Assembly (NCBI GenBank): GCA_002105175.1
Contig: MCGE01000016.1
Location: forward strand, 379,501 to 443,500
Direction of reading: 5' to 3'
Origin: Absidia repens
Lineage: Eukaryota > Mucoromycota > Mucoromycetes > Mucorales > Cunninghamellaceae
Length of the DNA: 64,000 nt
Positions 1-10,870 of the stretch are shown here, one piece after another (position 1 is the stretch's first letter; each line of letters opens with the position of its first letter). A program made the position numbers and the translations under genes. Under the pieces are notes generated by a model. The model had not been told where the DNA came from, did no database searches, and was given only the letters and a program-made list of their open reading frames with translations.

Positions 1-290
1 AATGACTATTGTTGTGCTTCAATACAAGATACCCATTTATTGTTTATAGTTTTACTCAGGTCTTATACTGTATACTATACTAGATGCCCTTTTTAAAACC
101 GACCCCATATATTAGTGCTGCCTATTCATTAGCTCTCGCTATAGTCTCCCTCATTCCACCTTCAGTGGATCCCTTGTTACAATGAACCCCTTTAGTTTGT
201 ATATAACAGTGTGCATCAATAAAACATGTCTTTTACTACTCATCTTCTGACCCATTAGAGAGTGGACGTATTTGTAAGTGTTCTATCAGT
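1..290 (+). repeat. Dispersed repeat, copy A (3' part, cut by window edge)
   Basis: This stretch matches the 3' half of the repeat copies at 29430-30175 and, in reverse, at 45200-45935. Shared blocks include a GTTGTG..TTCAATA segment, a run around TACTGTATA.TA.TAGAT, CTCTCCCTCAT, a GATCCC.TTGTTACAATGA block and a TTCTGACCCATTAGA.AGT block. Copies differ by many substitutions, so insertion is old. The 5' half lies outside the window. Confidence 0.65.
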
Positions 291-456
291 CACTTTATAT
301 GTCCTTCAATATGCCTATTCTCCCAGGTGACGTTATTTCCCATAAACGTTTTATATCAATCAACCAAAAGCATGCCGCCAGCTTTGTCACCACTAGACAA
401 ACCATATTGTGTATAAATCAGTTCACTATTTTCATTATATTTGGTATACGTCCAAA

Positions 457-476
457 AAAAAAAAAAAAAAAAAAGG
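457..476 (+). repeat. Poly(A) tract
   Basis: A 20-nt A run directly followed by a G-rich stretch, inside a 700-base spacer (291-995) where no gene is visible. It is one of about twenty such long homopolymers in the window. Confidence 0.9.
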
Positions 477-995
477 AGGGGGGGGGAAACGCAAACGATA
501 GTCAGTTGGGCCTAATGTGCAGCCATTCCAAAATGCAGCATCGCGGAGGCGATAATACCCATCCTGGTTTTTTTTTTAATCCTTTAAAGAAGCCGATCCT
601 GCAATTCCTTTTTTCACTGTGCGCTGACTAATTTTAGGAATGTATAAATATGTATAAATCGCTTAAACTCAACCCTTAGACAGGTAAAACGATAAAAACA
701 CTCTCTCAGTACTTTATTGCGCCATTCAAACCTGTAACAGATACCACATAACCTACTACAATATCCTTGCACTGCCGCTTGTCATACTTTGTATTATTTT
801 AATAAGTGTCACAATTCATGGCATATGTCAGTCAGTTTTTATTCGATAAATAATAATCAAATGATACTAAATATGTTAAGGATCAACTAGTAAATCATAA
901 GCTAATAAAGAGGGGATCAAAGGAATATACATACAAATAGAGATAATAAACTAAAGTAGTGGGGTCGTAGGAGGGGGGAGGGATACATTAATCTA

Positions 996-2958
996 TCATG
1001 TACCAGGGGATGTGTTTTGAGTCTTAGAGACTTCCATTTGGAGGGAAGAGGTATATTCTGTGAGTACATCCAGCTGTTCTTGATATTTCGATTCGGTGGT
1101 AGAAAGCGATTCCTATTGTCATATAAAGCGTTTTAACAAGATAATCTATTTCTCCTTTTTTTTTTTTTTTTTTTTTTTTGATCCTATTATCTGATTATAT
1201 TACCTTGGTTTTGGCCACATCTTCTTTCAATGTCTGAATTTCATTTTGTAAAGCTTTCTTTTCCTCGTCTCCCTTTGTCAGCTTTTCTTTTAAAGAGTCC
1301 ACCAAACTGGCAAAGCGAATTGCTTTACTGTCCGCCGACTCCAACTATAAAATAAAATCAATAAGTATGTTATTAACATTTTATCCTGTGTAAATTCTGT
1401 TCGAATGCTTTACCTTTTCCATCAATTGATTCATATGACTTTCATAGTATTGCTTCAGTTTTCGTTCCCGTTCTTCTATGAGCTTCTCAATTCGCAATTC
1501 ATCCTATATGATGTTTTAACAAATGCCGTTAATTAGCTAACCAGTACCCCTGCCTTTTTTTTTTATGAATGTTACCTGAGATGAGTCTTCCCCGCCATTG
1601 TCATTCCCTTCATCCTTTTTTTTATCTTTCGTGGTCTGCGACTCCGTTCCAACCGCTTCAGATTGCATCGTTGCTTCTAGTGTTCCATTCGCAGGACTTG
1701 TTGTATTGATATCCACGTCCGTTTGCTTGCTCTCTTGTTTTTCGGTTCCGCTGTCATTAAGATCATGAGTTTTGGCGATAGTGGCTTCTGATGTTTTCGA
1801 TTCTTCTGATGGTACGGGATAAACGAATGGGGCATCATCGTCTTCGTCTTCGTCTTCGTCATGATCGTTTGAGCTGTCCTTTTGATGCTGGTTGCCCTTC
1901 ATCTTTAAATAATCAAATTGGTTCGCCGCAATCGTTTCTTCATAAGACGCAACTTGGCTTCGTAGTGTTGATAGTTGTTGTCCCTAAATATATACGCCGT
2001 AATACATATATAAGGGTATAAAAAATAAAAGTAAAAAGTTAGGAGTTCTATATTTTCCGTCCAAAGAGTTCAATCAAATAACAATAAATCACAATTACCT
2101 GTTCTTCCAATTGAGATTCCAAGTTTGCGACTTTTTCTTCCAGTGACTCCAAAGCATCCTTCTTTTGTTGCACTTCTTCGGTTAGTCGGTCAACAACGCC
2201 AGTGGTTTCAATACGCATAGTAGTGTTGTCTTTGACCAGGGTTGTTCTTTCGAGTTCCAAATTGTCGTTCGCCTTCTTCAAAAGGGTGTTGGTTTGTTGT
2301 AATTCTGACATATCCTTTTCCAGTTGTTCGATCTGTTGGCTTGCTGTTGAAGAATGATCTTGTTGTTGTGATCGTAGTTGCAGATTCGTGTTTTCCAGGT
2401 TCGATATCTGACTTTCTAGTTCGCTGGATTTTTCATCTGCTGTTTTTAATTCCTCTTCACGGTCTGATTTGATTTGGGTGATGGTATCTTCAAGCTTCTG
2501 TATATCTTTTTCCAAGTCTTTGATTTGTTGTTCCGCAGATGAAGATTGATTCGCCAGTTCTTCCTTCAGTTTTGCAATAGTGAGGTCTGATTCTACTTGC
2601 GGTTGATCTTCGCTGTCTTTCTTGTCTTTTTGCTGATATTCATCCAATAATTGACTTTTACTAAACCGATAAACAAACACGAATGCAAATAAGATGTAAA
2701 CCCTTTGTTTCTCTAATTTCTGATAATATTTACCTTGCCAATTCTTTTTTAACTCTATCGATTTCATTTTGGAGGTCTGTTCTTTCCTTGATCAACCCTG
2801 ATGACTGGCTAGAGCTTTCAGACTGCAATAAGGCGCGTTCATCTTGTAATTCCTCAATCCTTTTTTCCAGTTTTGCGATTTGTGCATAGAGCCCATTGAG
2901 AGTATTGGTGTATATGTGGTCAACTTCAGATAGTTGGGCGTGCAGATCCTCTTGTGTA

Positions 2959-3056
<98 letters not shown>

Positions 3057-3930
3057 GTTGCCAGTTTGCTACCATATTCCCGCGCTTCAGCTGCTTACCG
3101 TTTTCTTCAATTTTCTTGGCAAGATCCACATTGGCAGCATCCAAAGCTTGAGTACTTTTTTCCAATTCCTTCTTTATTGCACCACCAAGAAGCGAGAAAT
3201 GGGATCCTTTCTGTGAGGTGGACGCATAACGAACAAAACCAAATAAGTAACCAGTGTCGCCCAGTAAAACCTACCTCCCACTAATATACTTACTGTATCT
3301 ACTTCTTGTACAGCTTCGATTCGTTTCGAGAGGCGTTCGTTATGGAATGCTAAGATATCTAACTGACCTTGAAGCTATATAATCACAATTGAGTATTTCA
3401 TCTTATTAACACATCTATGCACATGTACATTGCTAATTTCCCAATGAAATTACCTTGCGTAGTTCCTTTTCCTTTTCCTTAACGTTGCCTTGAAGTGAAG
3501 CGTTTTCCATTCGTTCCTATGGTTACAAAAGGTGAATGATAGTTCTGTGATGAATATTGGTCATAAAACAGGAAGGGTAAGGAAAGTATTACCTTTTTTA
3601 CTGCCTTCTTCAATACTGTGTGCTGAGCTTTTAGGCTGTAAAGATAATATAGATAAATAATGGGCATACAAGCAATAGAGTGTGCACACTGCAGTACCCT
3701 TTTCTTCTTTCTTACCGGGAGTATTCTTGGAATAGGCTCTGATGCTTTTGGGCAAGCTCCTCAGCTGAGGCAGGCATCGCACCTATCGTAGAGTTGATGA
3801 AAGTCAAACGCTGGTGAGCTTATTCCAAAATTCTTTTTCATGATGTTTAGTTTCATATCTATCATGCTCTTTTCTGTTGAGTGTTACCTGCATTGAGTTG
3901 TGTATGCCTTGCAATAATACTGTCAGTCAT
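996..3930 (-). CDS. PPP1R21: PPP1R21-like coiled-coil protein (KLRAQ / TTKRSYEDQ family)
   Basis: Twelve exons join in frame to 647 aa: 3930-3888, 3782-3716, 3635-3593, 3516-3454, 3374-3294, 3210-3099, 2950-2734, 2660-2099, 1983-1576, 1503-1414, 1344-1204 and 1112-996. Seen: an N-terminal region with ELAQKHQSLFQEYS then RLKAQ (residues 37-41) and LRKLQGQLDILAFHNERLSK, matching the KLRAQ domain; long central coiled coil (about 130-400); an Asp/Glu-rich linker near residue 430; and a final segment TTESKYQEQ (614-622) at the place of the family's TTKRSYEDQ motif. Known: in animals PPP1R21 is subunit Fy-2 of the FERRY complex, a Rab5 effector linking early endosomes to mRNA and ribosomes. Inferred: an endosomal scaffold here. 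It is somewhat shorter than the animal protein of about 780 aa. Next gene upstream, same strand, is a TBC-domain protein. Confidence 0.85.
2958..3049. repeat. (AAT/ATT)n microsatellite inside a PPP1R21 intron
   Basis: About 30 near-perfect trinucleotide copies, with one interruption near the right end. It lies between the 5' splice site at 3098 and the 3' splice site at 2951 of intron 6, so its length does not alter the protein although it takes up most of the intron. Confidence 0.95.
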
Positions 3931-4033
3931 GACACACAAGATAAATAAAGTGAAAGAAATAAGTCAAAGGAAAAAATGAAAAATAGATTGTTGATAAAAC
4001 GGACATTAAAAATATAATAAAAGGGACCTGCCC

Positions 4034-4058
4034 AAAAAAAAAAAAAAAAAAAAAAAAA
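4034..4058 (+). repeat. Poly(A) tract between PPP1R21 and TBC genes
   Basis: A 25-nt A run in the short spacer 3931-4238. Nothing else is visible there. Confidence 0.9.
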
Positions 4059-4238
4059 GGACAATAAAATATTTTGTATAATTCATTTTATTCGGATATA
4101 ATAATAAATGGCAGTAGAAGGGTATGATGTCAATCTAAACAAGGTAATAAGCGAGAAGGAAGCAATAATGAGTAGTATAAGTATGAAGGAATGGAGAGAG
4201 GAAAGGGGACAGGAGGTGAACTAAGTAGTGAAGTCAAA

Positions 4239-6896
4239 TCAAGACTTTCGGGCATCCAACAATTGTCTTCGTAAAAGTTGGTATTCGCTTTCCCGTTCAG
4301 CAAAATTCATCTTCAGTCCAATCAGCACACCTTCCATGTCGGATATTTGATCTTGTAAAGAAGCATTATGTTTAATAAGTTGCGAGTTGCTTTTGTATAT
4401 GTCTTCAAGGCGAAGTTGGTGTTCCGTATCTTTTTGTCGTTCCATCTGTTCAAATTGTGTTTTGAGCTGTTTTAGTTGATATGTCAGTTGCTCGTTATCC
4501 GCATCCATTTTTGCCATGGACATTTTTGTTTCTACTGCTTGCCGCGTCATTTCTTGATGTTCCATTTCCAATATGCGGTATTTGTCTTGAAGAGCTTGAA
4601 TCTGAGCAGTAAGTTGTTCATTGGCATGTCGTATTTCATCATCTTCTGTTCTTTGCTTTATCTTTCTTGCTGTTTCATTCTTGTATTGCTTAGCTAAACG
4701 TGCATATAACTTGGGAGATATTTCTATAAGATACATGTCGATGACAAATTCATTCCGCTGCCCCTGAATGCATAAAAAACAAAGGTACCCAATTGAGTAA
4801 GCGCTCTTCCAAATTTAATAACAGTTCTGGTTTTTTACCTTGTAAACATCAAATATTCCATCTTGCAAGAATTTCATGAGAGCTTCAAATCCAAGATCCA
4901 TCATTCTAGTCTGGTTTCTTTTCAGCAGCGCCAAAGCAAATCGTTGCAGCACATAGGCTCCTTCCACCAAAATGAGATCCACCACGTGTACCACTAGAGA
5001 GGGTGAGCAGTGATAGGCAAAACAAGTAGCAAACCAGTGGGAAGCGTACATATCCGGTTTTATCCCCATAGCATCCACATGCCTGTGTAATTCCGGTAGA
5101 GAGAGTTGAAACAAGTGATCGAATTGATATAAGTGTAATTGCAGAGTGTCCATCGAGTCGGTTAAATGTCCTTGTAATCCATATCGTCCCATCAGTTGCA
5201 CTAATAGGCAGAACACGGCAACTTCGTCAGGTATCTATCATAAAGAAGAAAAAAGCCATTTCATTAATCAGCCATATATTGAAGTCTTGGTTTCTTTTAA
5301 ACAAGTATTCACATATTTTGTTTTATACCTGTTTGAGCAATACCGCCACAATGAATGACAATCCTTGAGAATAGCCCACATCTTGATCAAATAAACTGTA
5401 TGCCTTGAGAACATGGAAGAGAGATTGATACTGTTGTGATTGTTTACTATTCCCATGCCCATTGGAATCACCAGTTGGAAAAGGGAAGAATTTTTCCATA
5501 GGAAAGGAAGTGTCGAGATCATGTTGAATCAATTTTTCGTGAGGACTTGTTCTTTTCAATAATTCCCAATAAATAGCTTCCACATCACCAGGTTGGTTCC
5601 TTGACTTTGCGATAAGTTGCCAAAGTGATCCGCGCAATCTATCAGGTATTCCCATAGATATATGATGTTTCAGTGCCAGTCCCTGCGTAGTAATCACCCT
5701 ATCTACATCGATGACCATTGATTTCCAGAAATCTAATACGAATGAAAAAGTAAAAAGATAAATATCCTGTATTGTCACTAATACTTTTGATTTATCTTAC
5801 CCCAGTCAAATTCCCCAGGTTGTGCTTTTCGTTCTTGATCCAATAATTTCAATGCGTCTTGCCGAAGTTTAATTTGATTTGGAGTTTCACGTTCGCCATC
5901 ATCTGACTCTTGAGAGGACCGCTTGAATTTTGCCTTTAGCATTCCATAATAGCTATTGCCATTGGCGCCAGATGTTGTACCGTTAGTCATTGTTGAAGAA
6001 GCTGATAACCGTTTGGAGAATGTCGATGTACTCGTTCGTGGCGGTGAAGTTGTATCCGAGACTGATCGTATGGGTGACATGATGTGGCTGAGTTCTGACA
6101 TCCGTTTGGTTTGTCGTTCTCGGAACGCTTGTGATGGTCGTTGGAAAGTATTGATTGTCGGTGCCCCTGTTGGAGTTGTATTTCTTGTCCTAGCAGGTGC
6201 CCCTGTGGTTGGATTCATGTTGGATAAAGAATAGTTGCTACTTTGACTGCTTCGTCCCGGTACATGATTCACGTCGTATGCTTGTGTTTCATGATGTTGC
6301 ATATTTGATGGATAGGTTGTTGATATTGGTGATTCTGTTGAAATTGATGCTTTCAAGTTACCGTCGGTTGTTTTACTTTGGAATTCCAACGAAGACGAGG
6401 ATAAACGGTGGTGCTGATGTGTTGTTGGTGTGGTGAGTGCCGTATCGACTGAGTATTCGTCTTCATCACTAGCAGAGTTCGTTGACGAGGAGATTGACTT
6501 TTCAATGTTGGAAGAGCCGTTTGAATAACGCCGTCGACAGATGGTATCTTGTTGGTGGCGGTTTGTTGTATCGAATTCAGAAGCACACCCTTTTCCACTT
6601 TGAGCTGGTGAGTGTTGTTGCCCATGTGATGTGGTTTTGCTGGATAAATCATTCTGGTCGGCATGTTCCTCATCGTTGTCTTCATCGCTTGAATCGTCCG
6701 AGTCTTCATCATCCGTCTTTACTTCGATCTTGAAGCCAAAATGGTCGTAATATTCACTTTGGTTAGGATTGCTCAAGGCGTTATCAACAACGTCTAAATC
6801 GTAGTCATGTAAATCAAAGTCGTGGTCATCTTCTTCTTTTTCGCTGTCTTGGGAATGAGATGCTGATAATGAAGGTACGGTAGATGTCTTTTCCAT
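4239..6896 (-). CDS. GYP5: TBC-domain protein, Gyp5/EVI5 type, without the arginine finger
   Basis: Four exons (6896-5801, 5732-5329, 5234-4839, 4763-4239) join to 806 aa. The ATG at 6896 was chosen; an in-frame ATG at 6941 would add 15 residues. Residues 1-360 are acidic and Ser/Thr-rich and look disordered. The TBC domain starts near residue 393 (GIPDRLRGSLW) and ends before a C-terminal coiled coil (about 640-800), the layout of Gyp5/EVI5 proteins. The glutamine finger is present (GYSQG, Gln488). In the arginine-finger motif IxxDxxR the window has IQHDLDTSFP, so Thr440 replaces the Arg. Known: TBC domains speed GTP hydrolysis on Rab GTPases with one Arg and one Gln. Inferred: weak or no GAP activity, perhaps a Rab-binding scaffold as suggested for Gyp5's partner Gyl1. 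A 308-base gap with a poly(A) tract separates it from PPP1R21. Confidence 0.85.
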
Positions 6897-7286
6897 GAGG
6901 ACAAGGTGTTGATAATAAAAGTGCAGTGAGGAAGAGTGCAAGAAACAAAGAAAAAATTACTGATAAAATAACAAAATTAAATTGCAGTTGTGATTGCACG
7001 GTGTTTAAAATGTCCAATTTGGTGCGACACCTCCGAATGGCGCATTATGCTGTCCACCAATATCAATCATAATGTCAACCAAAGTGATTCATATATAAAC
7101 CTTATATTTTTAATAAATCTGCTAAAGACAACAACCCCTTGATTAAGCTGAATTCAATGATTACACAAACGAGCAAACATAAATATATAAATTCATTTTC
7201 TTTTTTAGAAGATATACAAAGTCATTGATCCGACAAATTAATAAAGCACAAATACAGTATACGGATATAAATAACTATAACTAAAG

Positions 7287-7736
7287 CTATTGACAAAATT
7301 CTCCAAGCCACTCATAGACAACTTGCTCATCTACGTCCATAATCCACATCCAATAAACTTTTTCCCCGGAATACATTTTGGCAATGGGAGTTTCAGTGGA
7401 ACACCGAATACTCATGCGGTAATATCCCCAGTTCTATAAGAGCGAATGCCCATTCACCTTCTAGCCATGGTCGTTCACTGTGATCCAAATGAGGCGTCAT
7501 TAGTTGATCCTACAGGTAGAAGATTGGATGCACATTACAGCAAATGATAAACTGGTGTATGAGTTCCAATAGCATGAGGCAGGTCGAATTGTTGAGTAGC
7601 ACAAGTTGTTCTCCGAGAACTTCAAAAGTTAGAGCTGGTGCACCAAACGTATGATCTACCAATGCAGCTGACTACCACCAAGTGGTTTGCCGACCAAGAC
7701 AACTGGAAATTCTGTATATGTTTTAATTTAACGAGA
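7287..7736 (-). pseudogene. Decayed Atg15-like lipase, 3' part only
   Basis: On the minus strand, pieces of an Atg15-type lipase appear in the right order but in different frames: a GKPLGG piece in place of the nucleophile elbow GHSLGG (the catalytic Ser is lost), then after an in-frame stop HTFGAPALTFEVLGE, then a frame change to FDLPHAIGTHTPVYH, then stops, and a late piece GYYRMSIRC ending in a run that stops near 7290. Known: Atg15 is a vacuolar phospholipase that breaks down autophagic and MVB vesicles; it carries FG.P.VTFE.PGE and a ..VYH..DPI block after the elbow. The upstream half of the gene is not in the window. The stops and frame shifts argue for a relic; unrecognised introns could explain some but not the changed elbow. 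Confidence 0.45.
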
Positions 7737-7816
7737 ACATTAAGTAAACCGTAATTGTTTTTAATCTTTTATATTCAACGTGCAAAATGGCGGGGGCAGT
7801 GTACTAAATTCATGCA

Positions 7817-7842
7817 AAAAAAAAAAAAAAAAAAAAAAAAAA
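7817..7842 (+). repeat. Poly(A) tract
   Basis: A 26-nt A run in the spacer 7737-8219, which holds no visible gene. Confidence 0.9.
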
Positions 7843-8219
7843 GCCAACGAAATGAACGAGCCGAAATTAAAGAGTATGTCTAGCCAAGTAGATATTATTA
7901 TAATAATAATGTCAAGATTAATTGATATAGTAGAGTGACAATACCGTTAACTTTCATATTAACTGAACATGAATGAGCTACTAGCCGCTAGTTTTCGAAC
8001 GGAGGAGGTGGAATAGGCAGTCAAAGTTAACCTAGAAAGGAATGCAAAATTCTCTACGGCGACAACATCATCGGCAATATTTAGGTTCATTTATACGAGT
8101 GATCGAGAAAAGATATGAACATATTTGATATTAATTGATTTATAACTGCTAGCTGGTTCTGGGGTTTTCGAGTGGAAAGTAATGATAATGGATGAACTAA
8201 AAAACAAGTACTTGATTGG

Positions 8220-8945
8220 ACACTCACAATATAAGAGATGCAGTCATTGTTTTGCTCGCTATATGATATGTCAGAGGATTGGTAATAAAAAGTCATATTT
8301 TATTTGAAGGGAAATGAGAATACTATACTTACAACGTGGGGGGGGTTAAAAGTAACAAGAGATTTAATGGAGGGAGGCTAATGGGAGATCTGAAGAATAA
8401 TAGGCAGTAATCTAAAGAGACAATTATAAAGTGGGAGCTACTATACTGCATAAGACATGGAAAAAAGAAACCTAAATGGATATACGTTATTGAAGCACAA
8501 CACCAGAAAACACCAGTCAATCAATGTGTAGGTAGTAAAAAAGGGATCTATTGCACAAAACATGAGAGAACCTAATGGGACACTTTTCATCGAAGCATGT
8601 AAATGAAGACAAATTTTATTCCGATATGTATACAAACTGTGGCAAACTAATAGTAAACTAAGCTAATGGAGGCTCCAAAAAGTCAACTAATGGGTGTTCT
8701 AAATCCTTGATTCAAAATGAAAGGGGTTCCCCATGCATCTTGTAATCCCTGAACTGAAACTCCTTCTAAACTAGTCCTAATGCAATTCTAGGTCCAAAAT
8801 AACCCCGTAGAAGTTGAATGGTGAAGAAAAATTGAAGGGAACAATATAAATGGAAAGAAAGAGAAAGCGCGAGGAAAAAAAAATTGGGAAGTAAATAAAC
8901 CCTCACGTGGGCGGGGTGTGAAATATTTTATATGGGGATATTTCT
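8220..8945 (-). repeat. Dispersed repeat, copy B (near full length)
   Basis: In reverse complement it starts with the conserved CCGCCCACGTG block (8914-8904) and then follows the other copies: an ACTAGT.TAGAAG block, TGCATGGGGAA.CCC, CATTAGCTTAGTTTA, a TTCAATAAA-type block, a GTCCCATTAG block and a TCTGAC block near 8270. No coding capacity is seen. Confidence 0.7.
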
Positions 8946-9745
8946 TGAGGCTTGGGTTTTGCAATTAGCACTTTTGATGTTGATACGAAAGCAGCATAAA
9001 CATGGCGGTTCGCTTTTCACTACAGTAACATTAACCATTCGGCAACGGCAGTATAACGCTGCTCTTGTAATAATGACCTTGAACTCACCAAAGAGTAATC
9101 CAGCCTAGTCTAATTTAAACTTCGCAGGCATAGCTTGTCACTCCCCATAATATAGCTTACTCTCTGGTTAGACTACATACATTAATAAATTATCCTATAA
9201 TATACCCAAAAATCCAATGATAGACACCGTAATAATATAATAATGCCTGATATTTCAATGAGTGAGTGTGATGTTTTTTGGGCCTTGACGGAGCTGCAAT
9301 ATCGGACCAAATCAAATCAATGAGGTATCAATACAGTAAGCCGAGATGTGCAGTCTTTTGATCAATAAATTGATTGAATAGTACCCCATAGTCATAATTA
9401 ACTTTGTGTTTCTATTCATATATATTTTATTTGATGGACTGGAGTTGTTATTAAGCAAACAAAAAATCCAGTTGATTCATTAATGTGAATAAACATTACG
9501 CTATCACTTAGTGAAGATGATAGCATAATTCAAACAAACGAATAACATTGTTGGGATTTTCCGATTTGTTAAAAATTGAAGTAAAAAAAAAAATATGGAC
9601 TGACAGTTTGTCTTTTCAGTATTGTTTGTACATTTCCCTGCTGAATTTTATTCTTCCCTGTTTTATTCTTTCTTCTCTTTTTCGTTTTTTTCCATCTTCT
9701 GTTGTCATCCAGACACAAACAACCCATACTATAATCATCAATATC
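8946..9745. other. Spacer, 5' region of the 9746 regulator
   Basis: No gene is visible. The last 200 bases are pyrimidine-rich and read openly in frame with the next gene, but the composition (Phe/Leu/Ile/Ser-rich) fits a T-rich leader better than protein. Confidence 0.5.
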
Positions 9746-10870
9746 ATGTATGAATCTCACCATCAATCAGATTATACAATTCCAAAAAACCCAATGACAG
9801 AATTTGATTACCAGTTGTTGATGGATGTTAATGCAATTGACAAATATAACCCAAATCTGATAGACTATAACCATCCCGAGTATTTAGCTTTAATGCAAGC
9901 CCATTCCAACCAATTGGACCTATCAATGACCGAAAAGCAGTATAAACAGAATGAATATTCGTTCGGATTAAATTCAAATAATAATAGCAATGAATACTTC
10001 AAGAAAATGGATCACCAGTCCTCAATGGATATGCACTTTGCTTCATCATTAAATTTATCATTTTCAAACGCCGATTCTCCACATTTTTCTTCCGGTTATT
10101 TGGCATCATCGGTTCCACCACCACCAACCATGGCCCAAAACGTTAACCACTCTTCTCAAACACCTAAAAATGATATCAAAGAAGAAATGATCGAGAAAAA
10201 TTATGTTCCAACGACTAACTCATTAGCATCATCGTCACCGTCATCATCACATTATTCGTTAAATCAGCAATATTTAGCTGCTAATCCTACTTACCAACAA
10301 AGCCTTGTAACTACATCCGACCCATCAGTGTATCCATCCTTGGAAGGCTATATGTCAACATCCAACCCTTCATCATCATTCGATGACAATAGCCTTGAAG
10401 GCGAAGAAAATGATATTTCAAACGCAGCCGGGATGCATGACCAGTACCCTAATAACCATTTAGAGCAATTTTACTGTCGAGCCCTGGATGAACAGCAGCA
10501 TTTTTTTTTAATGCAGCAACAGCGGCAAAAAACCTGGGTTCAACAACAGCATCAGAAACAACAAGCTCTTGGTTACTCACATAACCAGCATGGGCATACC
10601 TCTCCTTCTTCTTTTTCGTCTACCGCTTATACAACTGAAAATGAGTCGAGAGCCCAAATTTATGTCAGAAAAGCGTGTGTTTCCTGTAAACAATCCCATG
10701 TAGCATGTGATGTGCAACGACCTTGTTCTCGGTGTGTGCGTTTGAATAAGACTGAAAGCTGTGTTGACGCTGAAAGGAAAAAAAGAGGACGACCATGTGG
10801 ATCCGGAAAAAAGAAAAAAGAAGAAGAAAAAGAAAAAGAGTTTAGAAGACAACAGCAGCAATATTTCTAA
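9746..10870 (+). CDS. Regulator with C-terminal Zn2Cys6 cluster
   Basis: A single-exon gene of 374 aa. The ATG at 9746 was preferred to the in-frame codon at 9548 because the 66 extra residues look like translated T-rich leader. Residues 1-300 are Ser/Asn/Gln-rich and low in complexity. Near residues 310-340 sits a zinc binuclear cluster, CVSCKQSHVACD then PCSRC then C, with spacing C-x2-C-x6-C-x5-C-x2-C-x8-C. It is followed by KKRGRP, a basic run and a Lys/Glu-rich end. Known: such clusters bind paired CGG-type sites; the x8 last loop and a non-N-terminal position recall the Ert1/AcuK group, but no PAS-like domain follows here. No fungal-trans domain is visible. Target genes cannot be told. 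Confidence 0.75.
   Translation: MYESHHQSDYTIPKNPMTEFDYQLLMDVNAIDKYNPNLIDYNHPEYLALMQAHSNQLDLSMTEKQYKQNEYSFGLNSNNNSNEYFKKMDHQSSMDMHFASSLNLSFSNADSPHFSSGYLASSVPPPPTMAQNVNHSSQTPKNDIKEEMIEKNYVPTTNSLASSSPSSSHYSLNQQYLAANPTYQQSLVTTSDPSVYPSLEGYMSTSNPSSSFDDNSLEGEENDISNAAGMHDQYPNNHLEQFYCRALDEQQHFFLMQQQRQKTWVQQQHQKQQALGYSHNQHGHTSPSSFSSTAYTTENESRAQIYVRKACVSCKQSHVACDVQRPCSRCVRLNKTESCVDAERKKRGRPCGSGKKKKEEEKEKEFRRQQQQYF

Noticed and set aside
278..631. Open frame of 117 codons with poly-Lys
   Set aside because: It crosses a poly(A)/poly(G) tract and repeat copy A, begins at a non-ATG codon and shows no domain or codon pattern.
2926..3165. Open frame with poly-Ile / poly-Asn
   Set aside because: It is a translation of the intronic AAT array plus the end of a real exon.
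9548..9745. Membrane-like N-terminus for the 9746 regulator
   Set aside because: The hydrophobic run comes from a T-rich leader; a DNA-binding protein with a signal anchor is less likely than a downstream ATG.
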